The translations under genes and the position numbers were made by a program. 64,000 nt of DNA from JAITVB01 sp031553805 (GTDB lineage: Bacteria > Bacteroidota > Bacteroidia > Bacteroidales > Rikenellaceae), in contig JAVBLC010000013.1 of NCBI GenBank assembly GCA_031553805.1, positions 62,001 through 126,000 on the forward strand, given 5' to 3'. The notes below the pieces were generated by a model that saw only the letters and a list, made by a program, of their open reading frames with translations, was not told the DNA's origin and did not search any database. Numbering within the stretch: the first letter of the stretch is position 1; every line of letters begins with the position of its first letter. This document shows, piece after piece, positions 15,432 through 23,292 of the stretch.

Positions 15432-16241
15432 TTATTTTTTATCTTTTTTGCGTTTGCGCCAATAGCGGAACCCGAAGATCGCACCCACGCCCAGCAGGAT
15501 AAACGGCCACAGGTTGACCAGACCGATCACGAACCAGAGCAGGTTCTGCCAGCCGCTTTCGACCCCGCGCGTAAACTTGCCGCCGAAGCCGAACGCGTCG
15601 TCGCCCGGTTCGTGGAACGACACGGTGAGCGAGCTGTAGGACACACGGTCACGCAGGTATTTCAGGCGGCCTTCGACCGACTCGATGTCGCTGCGCAGGG
15701 TGCCGATTTCGCGTTCGACCGAGAGGACTTCTTCAACTGTGTTGGCCCGTTTCAGCAGGTCGCGGTAGCGCTCTTCCAACTCTTTTTTCGTTTTCAGCCG
15801 GGCTTCGATGTCGACGAACTCTTCGGTCACGTCGAGAGTGCGGATGTTTTTGCTTTCAAGTTTGCCGGCGTGCTCGGTAATGGTGCTTAGCAACGTTTCG
15901 AAGCGGTCGGCCGGAACGCGGATCGTCAACGTGTAATCGGACTGGCCGGTGTAGTTCGAGGCGTTGTCGTCGGCCAGGTAGCCGTTGTTTTCGGTGACGG
16001 CGCGCTGGATCATTTCGCGGGTTTTCTTCGCGTTCGAGGTTTCGAAACTGATTTCGCCCTCCTTGATAATTTTGCGTTCGAGGACGGCGTCTTGCGGGTT
16101 GACCGGCGTGTCGCTGCGGGTGTCGAGGGCTTCTTCCTGCATCATCGCGGTTTCGGCATACGGTGCGGGAGAGTAGTCGTTACCGCACGAGCAGGCAGTC
16201 GCCAACAGCAGCAGGGAGGCCAGTTTCAGGGGATTTTTCAT
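15432..16241 (-). CDS. DUF4349 domain lipoprotein
   Basis: 269 residues from the ATG at 16241. This start gives a lipoprotein signal (MKNPLKLASLLLLATACSCG); the open frame upstream does not. The mature part matches DUF4349: LTIRVPADRFETLLSTI, a coiled-coil stretch (KTKKELEERYRDLLKRANTV, VEREIGTLRSDIESVEGRLK) and a C-terminal transmembrane helix ending in the basic tail RKRKKDKK. The protein is likely anchored at both ends in the inner membrane with the coiled coil outside. Function unknown; the family is widespread and linked by annotation to envelope roles. Monocistronic. Confidence 0.85.
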   Translation of the reverse strand: MKNPLKLASLLLLATACSCGNDYSPAPYAETAMMQEEALDTRSDTPVNPQDAVLERKIIKEGEISFETSNAKKTREMIQRAVTENNGYLADDNASNYTGQSDYTLTIRVPADRFETLLSTITEHAGKLESKNIRTLDVTEEFVDIEARLKTKKELEERYRDLLKRANTVEEVLSVEREIGTLRSDIESVEGRLKYLRDRVSYSSLTVSFHEPGDDAFGFGGKFTRGVESGWQNLLWFVIGLVNLWPFILLGVGAIFGFRYWRKRKKDKK

Positions 16242-16320
16242 CGGGGTGTGTGGTTTGTGTGTAGATGCAAATATATCTTTTTTAGGGGAATAAAAAAGCA
16301 CAAGGCTATGCTTAGTTGGA

Positions 16321-16378
16321 CGATGGGCCTTGCCCATCGCTTTTGTGTATTGGCCACCGCACAAGAGATTTTTATGCA
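16321..16378 (-). repeat. Family E element, copy 1 (hairpin plus conserved tail)
   Basis: The hairpin CGATGGGC-CTT-GCCCATCG (16321-16339) is followed by a 30-nt tail (16349-16378) that matches 50100-50129 at 29 of 30 positions. The hairpin sequences of the two copies differ; only the tail is shared. Confidence 0.7.
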
Positions 16379-16604
16379 TTGGAAGAATCGGGGTTCTGGA
16401 CCGGAGCGGGCATAAGAATCTCCGGGAGCGTAGTCTTCGCGCTTTTCCTTTGAGGGTACTGGCGCTTTTTATAAAAAGCGCCGCAACCGAGGTCGCCGAC
16501 GGCGGGCGAGCTCAGCGGAGCTAAAAATTTTTCGGAGAACCGTAGCGAAGCGGAGCTCTGCGAAGCAAAACTTCGTTTCGCTTGACTGACTTTTCTTCCA
16601 ATAA
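16379..16604. repeat. Intergenic mosaic with family F sequence
   Basis: No coding frame of merit. It contains the hairpin GGCGCTTTTTATAAAAAGCGCC (about 16461-16482), and 16483-16520 matches the reverse complement of about 44633-44674. Short GAGCT/AGCTC repeats around 16507-16558 may be decayed copies. Confidence 0.5.
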
Positions 16605-16638
16605 AAAGGGGCTGCCGATTACATCGGCAGCCCCCTTT
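16605..16638 (-). terminator. Terminator of mutA-mutB
   Basis: A 15-bp stem with one bulged C (16605-16619 with 16623-16638) lies 16 bp past the mutB stop, with a T-run on the minus strand. Confidence 0.85.
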
Positions 16639-16653
16639 CAACGTATTTGGCTA

Positions 16654-18789
16654 TTAAGCCAGCAGCAACTCAAGGATCTTGATCGCAGCCGTAGCCACCG
16701 GCGTACCCGGCCCAAAAATGGCCGCCGCACCGTCGCGGTACAGTTGGTCGTAATCCTGTGCCGGGATCACCCCGCCCACGATCACGATAATATCCTCGCG
16801 CCCGAGTTTTTTCAGTTCGGCCACAATCTGCGGCACCAGCGTCTTATGACCCGCAGCGAGCGACGAAACGCCCACCACGTGCACATCGTTTTCCACCGCC
16901 TGACGAGCCGCCTCGGCCGGGGTCTGGAACAGCGGGCCCATATCGACGTCGAAGCCGATGTCGGCATAACCCGTCGCTACGACTTTCGCGCCGCGGTCGT
17001 GTCCATCCTGGCCTAACTTGGCCACCATGATGCGCGGCTGACGCCCTTCGCGTTTGGCAAACTCGGCGCAAAGCTCCTTCGCCCGAGCAAATTTTTCGTC
17101 ATTTTTCACTTCCGAAGAATATACGCCCGAAATGGTGCGGATTACAGCGTTATAACGGCCTACGACCTCTTCGCAGGCATCAGAGATCTCGCCGAGCGAA
17201 GCGCGAACTTTAGCAGCCTCAACGGCCAATTCGAGCAGGTTGCCCTTCTTCGTCTTCACACATTCGGTGATGGCGGCCAGGGCGGCTTTCACGGCTTTCT
17301 CGTCACGGCCTGCGCGCAGGGCGTTCAGGCGTTCGATCTGCGACAGGCGCACAGCCGTGTTGTCCACGTCGAGGATGTCGATCGGATCTTCCTTTTCGAG
17401 ACGGTATTTGTTCAGCCCCACGATTACGTCGTGGCCCGAGTCGATGCGCGCCTGTTTGCGGGCGGCAGCTTCCTCGATACGCATCTTCGGAATACCGGTT
17501 TCGATCGCCTTCGACATCCCGCCGAGTTTTTCCACTTCCTGGATCAATTCCCAGGCTTTGTGGGCGATCTCGTTGGTCAACTCCTCTACATAGTAGGAAC
17601 CTGCCCAGGGGTCTACCACACGGCAGCTCGGGGTTTCTTCCTGCAGGTAGATCTGGGTGTTGCGGGCAATGCGGGCCGAAAAGTCGGTCGGCAGCGCGAT
17701 CGCTTCGTCCAACGCGTTGGTGTGCAGCGATTGGGTGTGGCCCAGGGCCGACGCCATCGCTTCGATCGCCGTGCGGGCCACGTTGTTGAACGGATCCTGC
17801 TCGGTGAGCGACCAGCCCGAGGTCTGGCTATGTGTACGCAGCGCCAGCGATTTCGGGTTTTTCGGGTTAAATTGTTTCACAATTTTTGCCCACAGCAGAC
17901 GCGCGGCGCGCATCTTGGCAATTTCCATAAAATGGTTCGTCCCGATGGCCCAGAAGAACGACAGGCGCGGAGCGAAGCTGTCGATGCTCATCCCGGCGTT
18001 GACTCCCGTGCGGAGGTACTCAAGGCCGTCGGCCAGCGTGTAGGCCAGCTCGATGTCGGCCGTCGCACCGGCTTCCTGCATATGGTAGCCCGAGATCGAG
18101 ATCGAGTTGAACTTCGGCATATTTTTCGACGTGTATTCGAAAATGTCGGCGATGATCTGCATCGAAAACTCCGGCGGGTAAATATAGGTGTTGCGCACCA
18201 TGAATTCCTTGAGGATGTCGTTCTGGATCGTACCGCTCAGCTGGTCGAGCGTAGCGCCCTGCTCCAACCCGGCCACGATATAGAACGCCAGCACGGGCAG
18301 TACCGCGCCGTTCATCGTCATCGACACCGACATCTGGTTCAACGGAATGCCGTCGAAGAGCACTTTCATGTCTTCGACCGAGCAGATCGACACCCCGGCC
18401 TTGCCCACGTCGCCCACCACGCGTTGGTGGTCGGCGTCGTAGCCGCGGTGGGTGGCCAGGTCAAACGCCACCGAGAGGCCCTTCTGGCCCGAAGCCAGAT
18501 TGCGGCGGTAGAAGGCATTGGATTCGGCAGCGGTCGAAAAACCGGCATACTGGCGGATCGTCCAGGGGCGCATCACGTACATCGTGCTGTAGGGGCCGCG
18601 CAGGAACGGGGCGATCCCCGCCGCATAGTTCAGGTGTTCCATCCCGGCCAGGTCTTCTGCCGTGTAAAGGCCTTTGACGTCGATCTGTTCCGAGGTTTGC
18701 CACACGGGGTTTTCGCCCGTGCCGGGCTTGGTGCTGCACGATTCGCCGGCAGCGCCTTTATATTGCAATGTGCTGTATTTTGCTCTCAT
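16654..18789 (-). CDS. mutB: Methylmalonyl-CoA mutase, large (catalytic) subunit
   Basis: 711 residues. The N-terminal TIM-barrel part carries the substrate-binding region (RPWTIRQYAGFSTAAESNAF), and the C-terminal cobalamin domain has the DxHxxG motif in KLGQDGHDRGAKVV plus the VGGVIPAQDY loop. The enzyme interconverts succinyl-CoA and methylmalonyl-CoA using adenosylcobalamin, a key step in propionate formation or use in Bacteroidota. It is the second gene of mutA-mutB (13 bp gap) and is followed by a terminator. No epimerase, decarboxylase or MeaB chaperone gene is in this window. Confidence 0.96.
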   Translation of the reverse strand: MRAKYSTLQYKGAAGESCSTKPGTGENPVWQTSEQIDVKGLYTAEDLAGMEHLNYAAGIAPFLRGPYSTMYVMRPWTIRQYAGFSTAAESNAFYRRNLASGQKGLSVAFDLATHRGYDADHQRVVGDVGKAGVSICSVEDMKVLFDGIPLNQMSVSMTMNGAVLPVLAFYIVAGLEQGATLDQLSGTIQNDILKEFMVRNTYIYPPEFSMQIIADIFEYTSKNMPKFNSISISGYHMQEAGATADIELAYTLADGLEYLRTGVNAGMSIDSFAPRLSFFWAIGTNHFMEIAKMRAARLLWAKIVKQFNPKNPKSLALRTHSQTSGWSLTEQDPFNNVARTAIEAMASALGHTQSLHTNALDEAIALPTDFSARIARNTQIYLQEETPSCRVVDPWAGSYYVEELTNEIAHKAWELIQEVEKLGGMSKAIETGIPKMRIEEAAARKQARIDSGHDVIVGLNKYRLEKEDPIDILDVDNTAVRLSQIERLNALRAGRDEKAVKAALAAITECVKTKKGNLLELAVEAAKVRASLGEISDACEEVVGRYNAVIRTISGVYSSEVKNDEKFARAKELCAEFAKREGRQPRIMVAKLGQDGHDRGAKVVATGYADIGFDVDMGPLFQTPAEAARQAVENDVHVVGVSSLAAGHKTLVPQIVAELKKLGREDIIVIVGGVIPAQDYDQLYRDGAAAIFGPGTPVATAAIKILELLLA

Positions 18790-18802
18790 TGTCTTCAGGC
18801 TT

Positions 18803-20680
18803 TTAGATTCCCAACTCTTTTTGATACCCCTTCAGCGTTTCGAGGACGTTCGAACGCACGCTGATGAACCGGGTGATGCCGGCCGCTTCCAGTTCGGGGC
18901 GGCAGGCCGGGTCACCGGCCACGACCAGGATCGCCTTGTCGCCGAGCAGCTTTTGGGCTTCGGGGGCAAACGTGGCGTATTCGTCGTCCGAGCTGCACAG
19001 CACCACGATCGGCGCTTTCGATGCAAGGGCGGCTTTCACGCCTTCCTCCACGGAATCAAAGCGAACGTTGTCGATCGGGCGGATGCCGGCGCAACCGAAG
19101 AAGTTCGATGCGAACTGGGCACGGGCACGGGCGAAAGCCAGCGAACCGACAGTCAGCATAAAGGCTTCCGGCTGCTTGCCGCTGCGGTCAACGGCCAGGC
19201 GCATTTGTTCGAAAGCCATCGCACCGCGGTAGGGTTTCAGTACATTACCCTCAATCTCTTTCGAGCCGGTGCAGCCACACGCGCATCCTGCGCCCTGGGT
19301 CGCGATCACGGCTGGTTCGGCCACTTCCGTAAAGTTGGGGTATTGGTTCGTACCGAGCAGGATTTCGCGGCGGGTCGACACAGCTTTGTCCTTGGCGTCG
19401 GCCGATGCTTTGACCTGTGCCTGAATGAAACCGGCTTCGAAAGCTTTCGTGTAGCCGCCCATCTCTTCGACTTGCAGGAAGAGTTTCCACGCTTCGCCGG
19501 CGATCGACTGGGTCAGGTTTTCGATATAATAAGATCCACCTGCCGGGTCGGCCACCTGGTTAAAGTGCGACTCTTCTTTCAGCAGCAGTTGGGTGTTGCG
19601 GGCGATGCGGGTCGAGAATTCGCCCGGTTTGGCGTAGGCCGCGTCGAACGGCAGCACTTCGAGCGAATCGACGCCAGCCAGGGCGGCCGACATCGCTTCG
19701 GTCGTCCCGCGAAGCATATTTACGTAAGGATCGTATACCGTCATATTCCACATTGAAGTGGTAGCGTGTATCTTCATCTTCGACGAGCAACCGCGGGTGG
19801 GGTTGTAAGGCGCCATGGCGTTGGCCCACAGCAGGCGGGCGGCGCGGAATTTGGCGATTTCCATAAAGTAGTTGGAACTGATCGCCAGGTTGAACATCAG
19901 CGACGGGGCGATCTGGTCGACCGTAAGGCCGGCGTTCATCCCCTCGACTACGTATTCGTGGCCGACCGCGAGCGTAAAGGCCAATTCCTGTACGATAGTA
20001 CTGCCGCAATTATGAAAAGTTTTGCCGTTGACGGTGACGAAGCGCATCCGTTTGTAGGGAGCGGCGGCTTCGATCAGCGACTTGACCTTGTCGAAGCAGG
20101 TGCCGCCCGTGTGGCACGAACCGGTCTTGCCTTTGAGCGACAGCTTTTTGATCAGCGGGTCGATGTCGAACGACACATGCACGTCTTCCGGATCCAGTTT
20201 TTCGCTTTTTACCTTATTGATAAAGAGTTCGGCGATGTGGGCTACGCCGCAACCGGTGAAATTGAGACTGATCGCTTTGATCTCGATCCCTTTCAGGAGC
20301 GTATCGAGATCGGCCGCGGTCCAAGACTTGCCTTCCGATACCGAAAAACTCAGGGCGTCGGCCCCGCGCATCAGCACGTCGAGGGCGCGGGCGTTGGCCG
20401 ACTTGGGATCGGCTACTTCCACCGTCTGACGCACCTGCCAGTTGTTGTTTGCCTTCGTGCCGCGCACGTAGGGAAATTGCCCCGGCTGGGTACCCAGGAA
20501 AGCGATGCCTTCGAGGTTTTCAGCGCGATAATAAGGCCTGACCGAAAATCCTTCGGAGGTCTTCCAAACGAGTTTTTTCTCGTAATCGGCCCCCTTCAGG
20601 TCGGCATTGATCACCTCTTCCCAAGCCCCGGTCGCAACCGGAGGAAACTCGGTGAAGAGCTTTTCTTTATTTGTTGCCAT
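18803..20680 (-). CDS. mutA: Methylmalonyl-CoA mutase, small subunit
   Basis: 625 residues from the ATG at 20680 (MATNKEKLFTEFPPVATGAW); a 12-codon longer frame crosses the promoter and is rejected. It has the same barrel fold as MutB (FLGTQPGQFPYVRG, ADPAGGSYYIENLT), but its C-terminal cobalamin-like domain lacks DxHxxG, as is normal for the non-catalytic subunit. A Cys-rich patch GAGCACGCTG lies in the linker between barrel and C-terminal domain. It forms a heterodimer with MutB. The promoter box is TACCTTTG on the minus strand. Confidence 0.95.
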   Translation of the reverse strand: MATNKEKLFTEFPPVATGAWEEVINADLKGADYEKKLVWKTSEGFSVRPYYRAENLEGIAFLGTQPGQFPYVRGTKANNNWQVRQTVEVADPKSANARALDVLMRGADALSFSVSEGKSWTAADLDTLLKGIEIKAISLNFTGCGVAHIAELFINKVKSEKLDPEDVHVSFDIDPLIKKLSLKGKTGSCHTGGTCFDKVKSLIEAAAPYKRMRFVTVNGKTFHNCGSTIVQELAFTLAVGHEYVVEGMNAGLTVDQIAPSLMFNLAISSNYFMEIAKFRAARLLWANAMAPYNPTRGCSSKMKIHATTSMWNMTVYDPYVNMLRGTTEAMSAALAGVDSLEVLPFDAAYAKPGEFSTRIARNTQLLLKEESHFNQVADPAGGSYYIENLTQSIAGEAWKLFLQVEEMGGYTKAFEAGFIQAQVKASADAKDKAVSTRREILLGTNQYPNFTEVAEPAVIATQGAGCACGCTGSKEIEGNVLKPYRGAMAFEQMRLAVDRSGKQPEAFMLTVGSLAFARARAQFASNFFGCAGIRPIDNVRFDSVEEGVKAALASKAPIVVLCSSDDEYATFAPEAQKLLGDKAILVVAGDPACRPELEAAGITRFISVRSNVLETLKGYQKELGI

Positions 20681-20713
20681 AACTCGACTTTTGTTTTTGA
20701 ATTGAACAAAGCG

Positions 20714-20721
20714 CAAAGGTA
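20714..20721 (-). promoter_or_regulatory. -7 box of mutA-mutB
   Basis: TACCTTTG on the minus strand, about 33 nt before the chosen mutA ATG. Confidence 0.65.
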
Positions 20722-20801
20722 CGCTTTTTATCCGTATCGTATCACCCGGAATTATGAAAAAATGCTATATGGCATCTTTTTTCTTTCGATTGTTTTCGGA
20801 A

Positions 20802-20833
20802 TTTGCAGGGATGAGATATTTTGGTTAGTTTTG
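20802..20833 (+). promoter_or_regulatory. Promoter of the M20 dipeptidase gene
   Basis: TTTG (20802-20805) and TAGTTTTG (20826-20833) are 20 nt apart. Transcription should begin near 20840, leaving a leader of about 40 nt that contains a family B hairpin. Confidence 0.6.
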
Positions 20834-20855
20834 AAAAACAAATCACCAATACCGG

Positions 20856-20869
20856 GTGCCGGGAGGCAC
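20856..20869 (+). repeat. Family B hairpin in the dipeptidase leader
   Basis: GTGCCGGGAGGCAC is identical to 6843-6856. It ends 10 nt before the ATG at 20880. A GTG start inside the hairpin would add eight residues but is less likely than the ATG. Confidence 0.65.
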
Positions 20870-20879
20870 TAATTGCTTT

Positions 20880-22244
20880 ATGGAAAAGTCGATACAATAT
20901 ATCCGCGAAAATCAGCCGCGCTTTGTCGAAGAATTGTTCGAGGGGCTGCGCATCCCGTCGATCAGCGCCGAGAGCGCACACAGACCCGACATGGAACGTT
21001 GCGCCCAATGGCTGTGCCGCGCCCTGCTGGCGGCCGGCGCCGACCGGGCCGAAGTAATACCCACTGCCGGCAATCCGGTGGCTTATGGCGAAAAGATCGT
21101 CGATCCGGCACGGCCCACGGTGCTCATTTACGGCCACTACGACGTGATGCCGACGGGCGACCTGGCGCTATGGGAAACCCAGCCGTTTGAACCCGTCGTG
21201 CGCGACGGGCGCATCTGGGGACGCGGGGCGAACGACGACAAGGGACAAGGCTTTATGCACATCAAAGCCTTCGAGGCAATGGTGCGTTCCGGAGAGTTGC
21301 CCTGCAACGTGAAATTTATGTTCGAGGGCGAAGAAGAGGTCGGTTCGGCGAGCCTTTACGGATTTTGCGAAGCGCACAAGGAACTGCTGAAAGCTGATAT
21401 TATTCTCGTATCGGACACCAGCATGATCGGGCTCGACACGCCGTCGATCACCTGCGGGTTGCGCGGGCTGACCTATATGGAGGTGACCGTCACCGGGCCC
21501 GACAAGGAGCTGCACAGCGGCCTGTTCGGGGGGGCGGTGGCCAATCCGGCCAACGTGTTGGCCAAGCTGATCGGGTCGCTTACGGACGAAAACGGACACA
21601 TCACCATTCCCGGCTTTTACAACGATGTGATCGAACTTACGGCCGAAGAACGGGCCGAACTCGGAAAAACGCCGTTCTGTGAGGAGCGGTATAAAAAATC
21701 GGTCGGCGTGCGCGAAACCGCTGGCGAAGCCGGCTACTCGACCATCGAACGCACGGGCATCCGCCCTACCCTCGACATCAACGGCATCTGGGGCGGTTAC
21801 ACCGGCGAGGGGACGAAGACCATCATTCCGTCGACCGCCTCAGCCAAGATTTCTATGAGATTGGTTCCAAACCAGAATTTTGAGAAGATCGGAGAACTTT
21901 TTGCCGATCATTTTTCGAAGATTGCGCCGCGCTCGGTAAAAGTCGAGGTAAGATTTTTGCATGGCGGGGCGCCTTACCTCTCGCCTACTTCAAGCCCGGC
22001 CTATCTCGCCGCCGTTCAAGCCGTAGAACAGGTCTTTTCGAAGAAACCGCTGCCATTCTACTCCGGAGGAAGCATCCCGATCATCAGCGGCTTCGAAAAA
22101 ATTCTCGGGATAAAGTCGATCCTGTTGGGCTTTGGGCTCGACATCGACGCCATCCACTCGCCCAACGAAAGTTACGGGTTAGAGAATTTCCAAAAAGGGA
22201 CGGAAACCATCGCGTGGTTCCACCACTATTTCGGAAAACACTGA
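20880..22244 (+). CDS. M20-family dipeptidase / metallopeptidase
   Basis: 454 residues from the ATG at 20880 (MEKSIQYIRENQPRFVEELF). M20 metal-site motifs are in place: LIYGHYDVMP (His ligand), WGRGANDDKGQ (bridging Asp), FEGEEEVGS (catalytic and ligand Glu), LVSDTSM, and a late His in DIDAIHSPNESYG. The lid domain lies between (from about RGLTYMEVTVTGPDKELHSG). The enzyme probably cleaves dipeptides in the cytoplasm. ApbE-like coding starts 11 bp after the stop, so the two may share a transcript. The leader holds a family B hairpin. Confidence 0.9.
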   Translation: MEKSIQYIRENQPRFVEELFEGLRIPSISAESAHRPDMERCAQWLCRALLAAGADRAEVIPTAGNPVAYGEKIVDPARPTVLIYGHYDVMPTGDLALWETQPFEPVVRDGRIWGRGANDDKGQGFMHIKAFEAMVRSGELPCNVKFMFEGEEEVGSASLYGFCEAHKELLKADIILVSDTSMIGLDTPSITCGLRGLTYMEVTVTGPDKELHSGLFGGAVANPANVLAKLIGSLTDENGHITIPGFYNDVIELTAEERAELGKTPFCEERYKKSVGVRETAGEAGYSTIERTGIRPTLDINGIWGGYTGEGTKTIIPSTASAKISMRLVPNQNFEKIGELFADHFSKIAPRSVKVEVRFLHGGAPYLSPTSSPAYLAAVQAVEQVFSKKPLPFYSGGSIPIISGFEKILGIKSILLGFGLDIDAIHSPNESYGLENFQKGTETIAWFHHYFGKH

Positions 22245-22255
22245 GTTAGCCAAGC

Positions 22256-23131
22256 ATGGGGCCGCTGAACCAAATCTACAAAAAACTCGACGCGGGCGGG
22301 TCGATCTATTATGCCTGGGCGACGGCGATGCATACGCGCATAGACGTCGTCCTGTGCCACCGCCCACAGGACGAGTGTCGGACGGCGGCCGGAGCGCTGA
22401 TCGCCGAGTTGGAACGCCTGGAAACACGCCTCAACCGGTTTGACCCCGAAAGCGACCTGGCCCGGATCAATGCGTCGGCCGCCAAGCAATACGTCGATCT
22501 CGATCCCGAGATGTGGGGCATCCTGACCTCGGCCCTGGGCTATGGCGCAAAGACCGATTGGTTTTTCGACGTCACGGTGCAATCGTCCGGACGGCTCGCC
22601 CCGCCGGCCGGACGGGTGGTGATGGACGCCAAGAAGCAGGCGGCCACCTTTTCCGGCAAAGGCGTGGTGATCGACCTCGGCGGTTTTGCCAAAGGGTATG
22701 GGCTCGAAAAAGTCCAGCGACAACTTTTGGAAGCGGGTTGGCAAGACTTTTTAATAAATTTCGGCAACAGTTCCGTTTGCGCCCGGGGGAATCAACCGGG
22801 CGGCCCGGGGGGATGGAAAGTGGGCGTCGAGAACATCCGCCAGGCGGGAACGAACGCCCTGGAGCTCACCCTGCACAACCAATCACTCAACACCTCGGGA
22901 AACACTCCGAAACACACCCGCCACATCTTTTCGAAGGCCGAAGGCGGACTCGTCGACCGGCTGGAAAGCGTGAGCGTGGTGACCGCATCGCCCCTCGACG
23001 GCGAAGCGCTCTCGACGGCCCTGTTCGCCGCCGGAAAAGAAACCGCCGGATTTCTGAAGAATTTCGAAACAGGGGGCGTTTACGCCGTCAAATACGCCCC
23101 GGCGCACCACACGGTCGAGGTACTCTTCTAA
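22256..23131 (+). CDS. ApbE-like FAD:protein FMN transferase
   Basis: 291 residues with the ApbE family core VVIDLGGFAKGYGLEKVQRQ and an early MHTRIDVVL strand followed by LETRLNRFDPESDLARIN. ApbE attaches FMN from FAD to Thr residues of proteins such as NqrB/NqrC and RnfG. Two oddities: no signal peptide or lipobox is visible, although most ApbE act outside the cytoplasm, and the usual GG after the second core strand reads GN (INFGNSSV). It may therefore be a divergent or cytoplasmic member. It follows the dipeptidase gene. Confidence 0.82.
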   Translation: MGPLNQIYKKLDAGGSIYYAWATAMHTRIDVVLCHRPQDECRTAAGALIAELERLETRLNRFDPESDLARINASAAKQYVDLDPEMWGILTSALGYGAKTDWFFDVTVQSSGRLAPPAGRVVMDAKKQAATFSGKGVVIDLGGFAKGYGLEKVQRQLLEAGWQDFLINFGNSSVCARGNQPGGPGGWKVGVENIRQAGTNALELTLHNQSLNTSGNTPKHTRHIFSKAEGGLVDRLESVSVVTASPLDGEALSTALFAAGKETAGFLKNFETGGVYAVKYAPAHHTVEVLF

Positions 23132-23202
23132 AAAACTTTCCCGCGGGACGAAATTCGCACTTTTCTAATCGAATTTTAACATCCGGAAAAAACATAAATG
23201 TC

Positions 23203-23210
23203 TATATTTG
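23203..23210 (+). promoter_or_regulatory. -7 box of the Gfo/Idh-DUF1080 operon
   Basis: TATATTTG matches TAnnTTTG. The leader to the first ATG would be about 75 nt. The -33 element is weak. Confidence 0.55.
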
Positions 23211-23292
23211 TTTGCCGTGATATATGCTGGCGGCAGGATTTTCATTGAAAACAGACAACTCCAAATAAAAATACCCCAAACTTAAACTGATA

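Noticed and set aside
15284..15502. A 72-codon plus-strand frame after the 15.2 kb unit
   Set aside because: It runs through two terminators and into the antisense of the DUF4349 gene.
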